Positions 49,023 to 59,126 of a stretch of 64,000 bases of DNA are shown piece after piece; positions within the stretch are counted from its first letter, which is position 1; every line of letters begins with the position of its first letter. The notes under the pieces are model-generated. The model saw nothing but the letters and a program-made list of their open reading frames with translations. It searched no databases and was not told the DNA's origin. The DNA is from Diacronema lutheri (taxonomy: Eukaryota > Haptophyta > Pavlovophyceae > Pavlovales > Pavlovaceae): NCBI GenBank assembly GCA_019448385.1, contig JAGTXO010000016.1, positions 788,259-852,258 on the forward strand, in the 5' to 3' direction. The position numbers and the translations under genes are program-made.

Positions 49023-51384
49023 CGCGCCGCCCGTCGCGGACGCGCGCGCGCCGGGCGCGGGCGCGCTCTCGGCGGCCAAGCAGCGGCTGGCCGAGGCGCA
49101 CGGCGCGCTCGACGTGTTGCTCGCGCTCGACGCCGACTGCCCGCCGCGCTCCGAGCCGCGCCTCGGCCGCATCTGGCTGCCCGGCGTGCTCGCCGACGCC
49201 GAGGCGCGCGTCGCTCGCGCGCGCGCCGAGCCGGGCGAGCTGGCGCGGCAGCTGGGCGCGCTCTACGCGGGCCGGCGGCTGCTCAAGCCGCAGCTCGCGC
49301 TCGTGCATGCCGCGATCCGCGCGCTCGCCGGCGCGCTGCCCGCCGCCGACGCGGCGGCGCTGCGCGCGCGCGCGCACGACGCGGACGCGCGCGACGAGCC
49401 GTGGGTCGACGCCGAGCGGCGGCTCGGCGAGAAGCGGCTCGCCGCGCGGCTCGCGCGCGGCGCGGCGAGCGCGACGTACGGGCAGGACGGCTCGCTCGGC
49501 CTCGGCGCGGCGCGCGAGCGCGCGCCGCGTCCGACCGCCGCGTGGCTGAGCGCCAAGGCGTGCACGCAGCTGCGCGCGCGCCCGTCCGTGCATGGCAACC
49601 CGCGCGCGCGCGTCACGTACGAGGCCGTGTCGCGCATGTGCGCGCGGCTCGGCATCGGGCTGGGCGGCGGCGGCGGCGGCGGGCGCGAGCCGGACGAGTG
49701 CTGGCTCGCCTGGCTCGCCGTCGAGGCGCTCATTGCGCCGCTGCCCGCGCTCTGGCGTGAGGTCGTGCCGCCCGGCGCCGACCCGTTTGGCCCGCCACCG
49801 AGCGCGCGTGCGCGCGCGCCGCCGGCCGAGCGGCGCGGCTCGGCGAACGCGGGCGCTGTGTCGTTTGTGCACGAGCTGAGCGGCGAGGTTCGCGACGAGC
49901 ACCCGCTCCTGCCGGCCTTTGAGGCGCACGTCGCCGCCGAGCGCGAGCGCGCGCCGCGCCAGCGCAAGTGGGTGAGTCGTGACGCGCGCGACACGAGTCG
50001 TCACGCGCGCGACAACCGCCGGCAGTCGCGTGCGCGCGCGCGCGCGCGCGCGCGCGCGCACTCGGACGCCTTGTCGTGACCGCCGCGCCCGCGCGTCGCC
50101 GCCCGTTCGCGCCGCGCGCGCGCCGCCAGTCGCACCTCGAGCGTTGGATGCAGTTCGCGACGGCGGATCTGACGGGCGTCGTCACCATCGACCTGCGCAC
50201 GGGCATGGCCGCCGGCGCGGCGCCCGACGCGGAGGCGCCGCGGGTGCGCAGGCGGCGGCTGCTGCTCTCGAGCAACTCGCAGCCCGTGCTCACCATGCGC
50301 CACATGCGCCTCACCGCCGAGCAGCGCGCGTACGGCGGCGGCGTGTCCGCGGCCGACGGCGCGGGCGCGAGCGCGCAGCAGCAGCAACGCTCGTCGCAGG
50401 TCATCCGCATGCACCGGCGGCTGATGGTGCGCAGCGCGCAGCGCGCGCGCCGCGCGCCCCGTCGCGGCGGTCGCGGCGGTCGCGGCGGTCGCTCACGCGC
50501 GCTCACGCGCGCGCGCGCGCGCTGCGCCCGCGCGCCGACCGACCGACCGCGCGCGGCCGCGCGCGCAGCGCGAGCAGCGCGCCGAGCTGAGCGCGCGCAT
50601 GCTCGCGGCCGCGACGGCGGACGGCGCGGCGGCGGTCGCGCCGCTGCGCGCCGAGGCGGTGCGGCTGCGCCCGTGCGCGCTGCCCGCCGTCTACGTCGCG
50701 GCGGGCGCGCTCTCGCTCGGCGCGATCGCGCACCCGGAGCGGCTGCACCTCGCGGAGCTGGCGCTCTCGCTGCGGCCGATGCTGCCCGCCGGCTGGGGCG
50801 AAGAGCCGCCGCCCGAGCCGCTCGCGAGCGGGCCGTCGCGGCGCGGCGCGCGCGCGCCCGCCACGTACGCGTGCGTGCTGACGGGCGGCGGCGGGTGCGG
50901 CCATCCGCTCGGCGTCGAGATCGCGCAGCGGATCGACGAGGCGCAGGCGCGGGCGGAGGCGCTGCTCGCCGAGCACGACGCGCGCGAGGGCGTGCAGTGG
51001 GACGATCGGCTGTACGCGGACGACGGGGACTGGCCCACGCCGCGCCGCGCCGAGCCCAGCGGCCGGCACGAGCTGCTCGCGCCGCCGGGACCGCCGCTCG
51101 CGCCACCGCCGGGGGCGGCGCCCGGCGCGCCGGCCGCGCGGCTAGTGCGCCGCGTACCGCCGCCGCTGATCGTGACGTCGGGCTCGTCGCCGCTCGGCGG
51201 CCGTGCCCCCGGCGCCGAGCCGCGCACGCCTGGCGTGGGCGCGTGCGGCGGCGCCGTCGGCGTGGCCTTCTTGTCGCCGGTGCGCGGCGTGCCCACCGGT
51301 CCGGCGACGATGGGGCCGTCAAGTTCGTCGCGCTGGGGCGGCGGCGGCCTGCCCGAGTCGCCCTCGCGCGCGCGGCTGCGCTGA
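43702..51384 (+). CDS. Large IQ-motif protein, three exons
   Basis: 2,460 aa: exon 1 43702-49971, exon 2 50130-50426, exon 3 50569-51384. Both introns (158 and 142 nt) are phase 0; the joins read QRKW-SHLERWMQ and HRRLM-REQRAEL. Two IQ-like calmodulin-binding stretches are ATARYIQWHWRRRLLK (about 45655) and VVSIQAQLRTMLAVRSLR (about 45890). Long Ala/Arg/Glu helical regions surround them. Poly-Gly runs (44571-44600, 47190-47250) and a 22-unit GCG run (about 48957-49022, poly-Ala) are inserted. Exon 3 has a Cys-containing loop TGGGGCGHPLG. IQ motifs bind calmodulin or myosin light chains, pointing to a cytoskeletal or ciliary scaffold, but no motor or enzyme domain is visible, so the role is unknown. 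The splice sites are convincing. Confidence 0.7.
48957..49022 (+). repeat. (GCG)n run, about 22 units
   Basis: Trinucleotide run in frame with exon 1 of the IQ-motif protein, encoding poly-Ala. Confidence 0.9.
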
Positions 51385-51529
51385 GCTCGAGCGGCGTCCG
51401 CGCGTCGCCATGCGTGCCACGTGCGACGCGTAGATACGGTTGACAGCCGATTTTAAGGAGATAATACGTCATCAAGGGACTCCAAAGTCAGCCGTCTGTT
51501 TCGCCCGCGCGCATGAAACGGCGTGCGGA

Positions 51530-51833
51530 ATGCTCACGGCGGGCTTCGACGACGACCTGGAGCGCGCGACGCTGCCGCGCGTGAGCGGCGCGCTGCCGTC
51601 GGGTGTGCGTGCCGCAATGCGCGGCGGCGGTGCGCGCGGCGCGTCGTGGGACCCGTCGAGCGCCGTGCGCCTCTCGCGCCGGCTGCGCAAACCCGACGAC
51701 GACGCCAGCGGCGGCGGCTCGCCGTTTGCGCCGCCGGCGCGGGGCGAGCTCGGGTGGGACCTGAGCCACGGGCGCGGCCGAGCGGTCACCGCGGCGATTG
51801 GCGCGCGTCGCATGCGCCCGCTCGATGCGGTGC

Positions 51834-51869
<36 letters not shown>

Positions 51870-51873
51870 TCGT

Positions 51874-51918
<45 letters not shown>

Positions 51919-52415
51919 ATTGGGCGGCGCGCGGCAGGCGGCGGCGGGCGACGGCGCGCTGGCGGCGCGGCGCGGCGCGCGCGGCGTCGGCGCGGCAATC
52001 GTACCACCGGACGGCGCCATGCTCGACATCCACGAGGCGCTCGAGTACACGGAGGCGGAGCTGCGTGCGAACGTTGGCGACCTCGGCGCGCGTGGCGACG
52101 ACCGCATCTCACCGCGCTCGCTGCGCAGTGGCGCGAGCCTCGGCGCCGACCCGGCGGCGCAGTTGCTCGCGCTGCGCACGCGGGCGGCGCAGGTGCACGG
52201 CGCTGCCGGCTGGCGCGCGGGCGATCGCGCGTTTGCGAGCGCCGCCGGCGGCGCCGTCGGGTACGGCGCGCTCGGCGCGGGCCGCGCGCTCGGCGCGCCC
52301 GACGCGCGGCGCGCGCGGCCCGGCTCGGCGGGCGAGCTGCGCGCCGGCGCGGCGCGTGGCCGGCGGCCGTCGCTGCCAATGTTTGCGCCGTTTGGCGGCG
52401 CTCGGCCGGGCGCGC

Positions 52416-52455
<40 letters not shown>

Positions 52456-53574
52456 GGGCGGCGCCATGCTCATGCCGATGCTCACGACGGACTTCTTCAA
52501 GAGCGCGCTCTCACAGGTCGCGGCGCAGGCGAGCACCAAGGCGAGCGCGGACGCGCAGCGACGGGCGGACGAGGCCAACCGCCACCTCGCGACGGTGACG
52601 GCAGGGCTCGCGACGACGCTCGCGCGGCACGACCGCGAGATGCTCGCACTCTCGCGGCAGACGCGTATTGGCTTCATCTCGGGCGAGGAGGAGTGGTCCG
52701 ACGACGACGGGCCCGAGACGGTGGCCGACCGGTCGCTGACGCACCAGGAGCAGCTGCGCGCGCGCGGCGCACGTCGGCAGGTGCGGTCGGACGACGCGCT
52801 CTCCGCGGCGGCGGTGGCGGCGGCGCTCGACCACGCCGACGGGCCCGACTCGGAGGGCGCCGCGCTCGCCGCGCTCGACGCGTCGGCGGTCGACCCGGCG
52901 CTCGTAGGCGGCGAGCACGACCCACTCGCCCTCGCGCGGCGCGAGTTTGAAAAGGAGCGCGACGAGCGGCGCGCGGCGGTGCTCATGCTCGTCTCGGAGC
53001 ACGCGGCGCGCGCGCCCGTCCGCGCCGAGACCGACGACGCGCTCGCCGACCTGGTGCACACGCACGCGCTAGAGCTGCCAACGGCGGGCGCGGCGGGGAC
53101 GGACGACTGGCTGGGCGCGCTCGTCGACTGGGAGGATCGCGCGCCCGCCGACGGCCGGGCGGGCAAGGAGCGCCGCGACGAGGCGCACATCGACGCGGCG
53201 GGCGCGCAGATCGACGCCGTGCGCGCGCTCGTCGTCGAGCTCACGCGCTCCGCCGAGGTCGACAACCGGCGCGCCACCGACCGCGCGCGCGCGCTGCACG
53301 TGCGTCTCCTCGAGCTGCTGCGCTCGGCGGTGCGCGCGCAGATCCTCTCCGAACTCGACGTGAGCCGCGCGCACAAGCTCGCGCAGGAGCTCGCCGCGAC
53401 GCGCCGCCTCAGCAACAAGCTCAAGGCCGCGCTGCGCGCCGAGGCCGCCGAGCGCGAGGCGGCCGCGTCGCGCGCGGACGAGCTCGCGGCGCAGCTCGGC
53501 GCGCTCCTCGCCGCGCACGACGCGGACGCCGCGCGCGCGACGGAGGGCGCGGCGGCGGCGTCGGCGGCGGCGGC

Positions 53575-53615
<41 letters not shown>

Positions 53616-56339
53616 AGTCGGCCGAGCGGCGGCGGCGCGACAACGAGCAGCGGCAGCTCGCCGACGCCGCCACCGCGCAACCGGCCAGTGCGGCGGCGCG
53701 CGCGCTCGCCGAGGCGGACGCGCATGACGCCGAGCTGATCGCGCAGCTGCGTGCCGAGCTGCGCGAGGCGAACGCGGCGTACGCCGAGCTGCGCGGCGTG
53801 CTCACGAGCACGGCGGCGGACGCGTCGGCCGCCGCCGCCGCCGCCGCCGCCTCCGCCGCCGCGCGGCGCAACAGCGTAGGCGACGGCGGCGGCGCGGCGC
53901 GCGACGCGCTGCGCGAACGATCGGTGCTGCGCGCGACGCGTGCGGGCGCGTGGGCGGCGCTCGAGCGGCACGGCGTCGAGCGCGACACGCTCGGCGCGCT
54001 GCTCGACGACGACGAGCGCGCGATGGCGATGAACGACGCGCTCGCCGAGTCGCAGGCGCTGCGCGAGCGCGCCGAGCGAGCCGACGCGCTCGTCATCTCC
54101 GAGCGGCAGGCGACGCACGCGGCGCGGCGGGCGGAGGCGGACGCGCGCGAGCGCCTCGCCGCGCGCGCGCGCGCGCTCGGCGCGGCGGACGGCGGCGCGA
54201 CGGTCGACGACGCGCGCGCGCGCGGCGCGCTCGAGACGCTCGCGCGCGAGCGGCGGCACAGCGCGGCGCTCTCCGCTGCGCTGCTCGGCGAGGGCGTGTC
54301 CAACGCGCTCCTCCTCGCCGAGCTCTCCGCGGCCGAGCGCGGCGTCGCGGCGCCGAGCGGTGAGCCGCGCGCCGTCCGGCGCGCCGAGCGCGCCGGCTCG
54401 TCGGGCGTCGAGGGCGTCGACGAGGAGGAGGAGGAGGAGGACGACGATCGCGGCGAAGCGCGCGCGCGCGCGGCCGTTGCGCCGCCCACCACGCCGCCGC
54501 CGCCGCCGCCATCGCTGCCGCCGCCGGCGCCGCCAACGCTGCCGCCACCGCCGCCAGTGCGCGGCGGCGGCGGCGGCGACGCGGAGGCTGCGGCGGCCGC
54601 CGCTGCGCGCGCCACGCTCGCGGCGGCGGCGGATGCGCTCGGCGCAGCGCTGGGCGAGCGGCTCGACGCGCTCGACGCGCGCCTCGGCCTTGCCGCCGCG
54701 CGCGCCAAGCGCGCCGCCGCCGCTGCGGCCGTGCCCAACCGGCTGCGCGCGGTCGCTATCGCCCGCTCGCTGCGCGAGTCGACCGCGCAGACGAGCGTCG
54801 CGCACTCGCTCGCGCAGCAGGCGGCAGAGGAGGCGGCGGCAGGGGAGGTGGCGGCGGAGGAGGCGACTGCCGATGCCACTGCGGCTGCGACGCGCGCATC
54901 CTCGCCCGCCGCGTCGGCCGGCGAGCGCCTGCAGGCGGCAGGAGCGCCCGTGCCTTCTGCCGAGCCACTCACGGCAGGCGAGGAGACGCGCGCGCCGCTG
55001 CTTTGGCGCGACGAGGCGGCGATGGGTGCGATCGTCGCGCGCGAGGCCGCAACGCTCGCGCGCATGCGCGCCGAGCTCTCCGCCGCCGCCGCCGCCGCCG
55101 CGCTCGGCGCGCACAAGGGCGGCGAGGACGCGGCGGCGGTGGTGCGCGACGAGCGTGGCCAGCGCGCGGAGCAGCTTGGGCTGCGCGCGAAGCGGCTGCA
55201 CGGCTTGATCGACTACGCGCTCGGCTGGCTGCAGGGCGTGACGTCGAGAACCCTCGCCGCCGCCGCCGCTCGCGCCGAGCGCCGCCGCCGCCGCCGCCGC
55301 CGCGGCGCGCCCGCGGAGGGCGCGGCCGGCGCCGGCGCCGGCGGCGGTGAGGGCGTGGGCGAGGGCGAGGGCGGGGGCGGCGGGGCTGAGGACGACGAGG
55401 ACGGCAAAGAGACGCTCGACGACTTTGCGATTGTGCGCGCGCACGACCTCGCCACGCTCGAATCGCTCATCGCGGCCTCGCAGCGGCACCTGCACGCCGT
55501 CGCGCAGTGGACGGTGGACGACGCGGCCGCCGTCGTGCGGCCCGCGCGGCGGGGCGGGCGGTGGGGAACGCGGCGACGACGACGAGCTCGCGCGAGTGGC
55601 CGCAGCGGCCGCTGAGGCCGCGGCCGCCGCCGCGGCGAGCGCGGCGGTTGCGGGCGACGGCGACGGCGGCGGCGTCGCGTCCGCCTCGGCGGAGGCGGCG
55701 CGCCAGCACCTCGCGGCCGCGACGCGCGACGCGGCGGCGGCCGCCGCGCGGCGCGAGGCGGCCATGTCGGCCGCGTTCGGCAGGCTCGAGCTGGCGCTCG
55801 TCTCGTCGCAGGAGGCTGCACTGTCGAAGGCGCTCGAGCTGATGCTCAACGAGGCCATGCCCAGGCTCGTCGAGCAGGCGCTCGGCGCTCGGCGGCGCTC
55901 AGCGGACGGCAGCGGCTCGTCGGACGGCAGCGGCGACGTCGACGTGGCGCCCGGGGGCGCTGCGCAGCAGCTCGCCGTGTCCGCGCACGGCGACGCCGCG
56001 CAGCGCTCGTCAGCGCGCGCCGCCGGCGCGCCGCGCGGCCGGCTCGCGACCGAGCTCGGCGCGCTCGCTGACGTGCGCTCGCGGATCCGAGCGCGCCGGC
56101 GGGAGACAGCCGCCGGCGTGCGTGACGACCTGCTCGCGATGCCCGCGCTGCGCGAGGCGAACAGCCGCGCACGCCCGTCGGCTGCCGCAGACCGCGCGCT
56201 GGACGAGCAGGGCGACGCGGAGGGCGACGTGCTCGACGCGCGTGTCGCGCTGGGCGGCCCGGCCGACGGCGCGCCCGACGCCTCGGCGCGCGACGCTGCC
56301 GACGGCGGGGGCGCAGGTGCGGGAGACGGCGGCGGCGGT

Positions 56340-56374
<35 letters not shown>

Positions 56375-57804
56375 GGGCGAGGGCGGAGACGTGTACGTCG
56401 CGCCGTGGGCCGTATTCGGCGAGGGCGAGCCGCGCGACGGCGACGCGCCCGTGCCGCGTGGTGCCGACGGCGCGCGCGTGCGCGAGGGGCGCGAGGGGCC
56501 GAGGCACGTCTCGATCCTGTCGCTCGCATCGCTCGCATCTTTCGACGAGCGGCGCGAGAACGAGGAGCGCGAGCAGGTGCGTGGCGCGTGACGCGCTCCG
56601 CGAGACGCGCTCCGCGTGACGCGTGACGCGCATCAGACGTGACGCCGCGCCGCACCGCGCGCCGCATCTCACGCGCCCGCGCCCGCACCTGCGCGCCCGC
56701 AGGCGGTCGCGTCCGGCTCGGCGGTGAGGTCGGCGGACGCGGCGGCTCGCGACGCGCGCAACGCGCGCGCGTCGCGGCCGAGCCGCGCGTCCGACGCGCA
56801 GCGCGGCGAGCTCGCCGCCGCGCGCGCTGACGCGGAGAGTGCGCGCGCTGACGCGGAGAGTGCGCGCGCCGAGCTGGCGGCCCGCGCGCGCGGAGGCGCG
56901 CGAGCTGCGTGCGGCGCTCGAGGAGGCGGCACGCCGCCGGCCGGTCGAGACGGCATTGGCGGGATGCGACGGCGCGCCGTGCAGCGCGACCCCACCGTCC
57001 GCGCCGTCTGCCTCCGCTGTAGCCGAGCGCGGCGCGCGCGCGCGCGCGCGCGCGCCCGCGGCGGGCGGCGCGCCGCTCGTGGCGGGCGCTGCGGCACGCG
57101 CGACGGTCGGCACGGACCCGGAGGAGAGCATGCACGCGCTCGCCGCCGCGCTCGAGCACGCCGAGCGCCGAGCTGCCGCAAGCGCGGCGCTCGCGGCGCG
57201 GGTCGCCGAGCTCGCACCCGTAGCCGCCAGTGCCGTGTCCGCTGGCACGGCCGCTGGCGCCGCCGGCGCGCTCGCGCTCGGTCCGCCCGTGCTGGCCGCC
57301 GAGACGGTTGCGCTCGTTACGTACAGCAAGCAGATGCGCAGCGGGCGCGTCGCCGCCGAGCTGCGCGCGCTCGCGCAGACCGCCGAGATCGGCCGCACCG
57401 CGCGCGAGGCGCTCGCGCTCCCGCCCGGCTCGCGCGCCGCGGCCTTCCTTCGACGGCTCGAAGCGCACCAGCTGCGTGTGCGTGCGCGCTGGCAGCTCAA
57501 GGCGCAGTTCTACCGCTGGATGGAGGAGCGCACCGCCGACCTTGTGCTCGACGTGCAGCGCGTCGTCGCGCGCCCGCGTGGCGGCGGCGCGCAGCCGCAT
57601 CGCGGCGCAGCGGCCGCTGACCCGCCGCTCGAGGGCGTCGTCGGCGTGAGCGCGCGGCTGGTCGCCGACCGGCCGTCGAGCGTCGTCATGTACGGGCTCG
57701 TCTCGTCGCGCGAGCGCGACCGGCACGTGCCGCAGCCCGTCTTTGTCTCGGGGCTCCACATGCCTAGCCCATCTATTTGGCCGCAGCTCCCGCCGTCGCC
57801 CTAG
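51530..57804 (+). CDS. Long coiled-coil protein with two apparent frame breaks
   Basis: Begins MLTAGFDDDLERATL at 51530. Frame 1 (to about 55560) has poly-Gly runs, then long Ala/Glu/Arg helices (KLAQELAATRRLSNKLKAAL, about 53380) and an Asp/Glu run, typical of a coiled-coil scaffold. Near 55540-55610, in a G-rich stretch, the protein continues in another frame (GERGDDDELARVAAAA). This runs to EREQ at 56576, where a phase-0 intron 56577-56702 joins AVASGSAV. Near 56890 a one-base shift is needed to reach EARELRAALEEAARR and the end at 57804 (KAQFYRWMEERTADLVLDVQ; SIWPQLPPSP). No intron fits the second break. Either the sequence has indel errors in G runs or the gene is damaged. No known family is recognised. 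Confidence 0.55.
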
Positions 57805-57881
57805 CGGGCGAGGTCCCCTTCCTCCCTTCCCTGCCTCGCGCAGCTCGACACTGTGTGCAGTCCGGTACGGCCCGCACGCGG

Positions 57882-59039
57882 TCACATGCTGCCATCCAGA
57901 AGGCGGGGCGCGGTGAGCGCGCGCGCCGGGCGGAATGGGGTCGAGAACATGGACTGCGCGGCCGGGCGGTGCAGCAGCGCGATGAGCGCATCGACGTGCG
58001 GCCGGTAGAACTCGGTGAGCGCAGCATGCGTGCTCGCGCTAAGCGCGGCCCGGCCCCTCGACCGCACGTTCCGGTGCGACGGCTCGATCGCCCTGCGCCT
58101 GCGCACGACGCCGACCTCCGACGCGTCGGCGAGCGCGCGCGCGTGGGTTGCTGATGCGCCCGAGCGCGGCTCTTGGCCGATGAAGGCCGCTAAGTCGGTC
58201 AGCACATCCTTGACGCGCTTGAGATAGCCGCCGAACGTGACGAGGGCGATCTGGCGCGCGGGAAACCAGTGCAGCCATTCCGCGATTTGCGGCGCGTACA
58301 TGCCGCCCGAGAGCGCGTCATACAGCGGCGGGCGGAGGTTGCGGCACGCGGAGGCCCACATCGCTTCGGACTCGACAGGCAGCCAGTGTTTTTTCGCGCA
58401 GGCGCGCATCTCGCGCAGGTTGGCGTACGCAAACTCGTCGATCGACAGGTTGCTGATCCCACGCTTCGTGCCAATGTGCCCGTACCACGAGATCAAGCGG
58501 TCGGTCGGGTTGCGCACGATGACGATCATGCGCAGCGCGCGCACGTGGCCGGCGTACGCCGCATGCACGCGCGCGGCCGTGCCCGGAATGCGCAAATAAT
58601 TCGGCGTCGCGTCGACGGCGCGGAGCGCACGCGCGCCGGGCTGGCACGTCGGGTAGTGCGAAACGTAGAAGGCCATCCCCTTGCGGTAGCGCGCGTCCTT
58701 GCTGAAGAAGTGCTGCTCCTTGGAGAAGTGGCGCGGCTCGACGCCCACCTTGGCACGCGCACTCACCGTCCCCTTGACGTGCTTCATCACATCGGACCAG
58801 AGCGACGAGCTGCCGCACTTCTGCGCGCCCACCATCAGGATGGTGGGCGCGACATGGCCGAGCAAACAGAGCGTCGCGGGCGCGCCCGTGTGCTGGCGGC
58901 GCGTGCTGCTCGCCGCGTCGCCGTTTGGCAACGTCGACGTCACCAAGTCGTCCGATGGCCACGTCTGCGCGCGCACAACGCCGGGCGCGGCGAGGATCGC
59001 GGCGACGATCGCGAATGAGCGCGGCCTGCGCCGCCTCAT
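57882..59039 (-). CDS. Secreted or Golgi-type sulfotransferase
   Basis: 385 aa from ATG 59039. The N-terminus RSFAIVAAILAAPGVVRA is a signal peptide or membrane anchor. ILMVGAQKCGSSSLW (about 58845) is the 5'-phosphosulfate loop and MIVIVRNPTDRLISWY (about 58520) the 3'-phosphate motif of PAPS-dependent sulfotransferases. HFSKEQHFFSKD, DATPNYLR and the C-terminal REFY-like ALTEFYRPHVDALI fit carbohydrate sulfotransferases of the heparan/chondroitin type. It would transfer sulfate from PAPS to a glycan in the secretory pathway; the acceptor cannot be read from sequence. The frame extends far upstream of the ATG, across the antisense of the kinase gene, but that part is a shadow. Confidence 0.85.
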   Translation of the reverse strand: MRRRRPRSFAIVAAILAAPGVVRAQTWPSDDLVTSTLPNGDAASSTRRQHTGAPATLCLLGHVAPTILMVGAQKCGSSSLWSDVMKHVKGTVSARAKVGVEPRHFSKEQHFFSKDARYRKGMAFYVSHYPTCQPGARALRAVDATPNYLRIPGTAARVHAAYAGHVRALRMIVIVRNPTDRLISWYGHIGTKRGISNLSIDEFAYANLREMRACAKKHWLPVESEAMWASACRNLRPPLYDALSGGMYAPQIAEWLHWFPARQIALVTFGGYLKRVKDVLTDLAAFIGQEPRSGASATHARALADASEVGVVRRRRAIEPSHRNVRSRGRAALSASTHAALTEFYRPHVDALIALLHRPAAQSMFSTPFRPARALTAPRLLDGSM

Positions 59040-59126
59040 GCCAGCGTGGCGCAAGTACAACAGTACAACTAATACGAGGTATTTTAAGCTCGACTTTAAA
59101 GCGGGGAAGGTGAGGGAGGGTGTGTC
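59040..59126. promoter_or_regulatory. 87-bp divergent promoter region
   Basis: Between sulfotransferase (-) and kinase (+) starts; contains an AT-rich core (acaactaatacgaggtattt near 59066) in otherwise GC-rich DNA. Confidence 0.4.

Noticed and set aside
51472-55116. 1,214-codon Ser/Ala-rich minus frame
   Set aside because: Antisense image of the coiled-coil gene; composition is what reverse-complemented Ala/Arg/Glu codons give.
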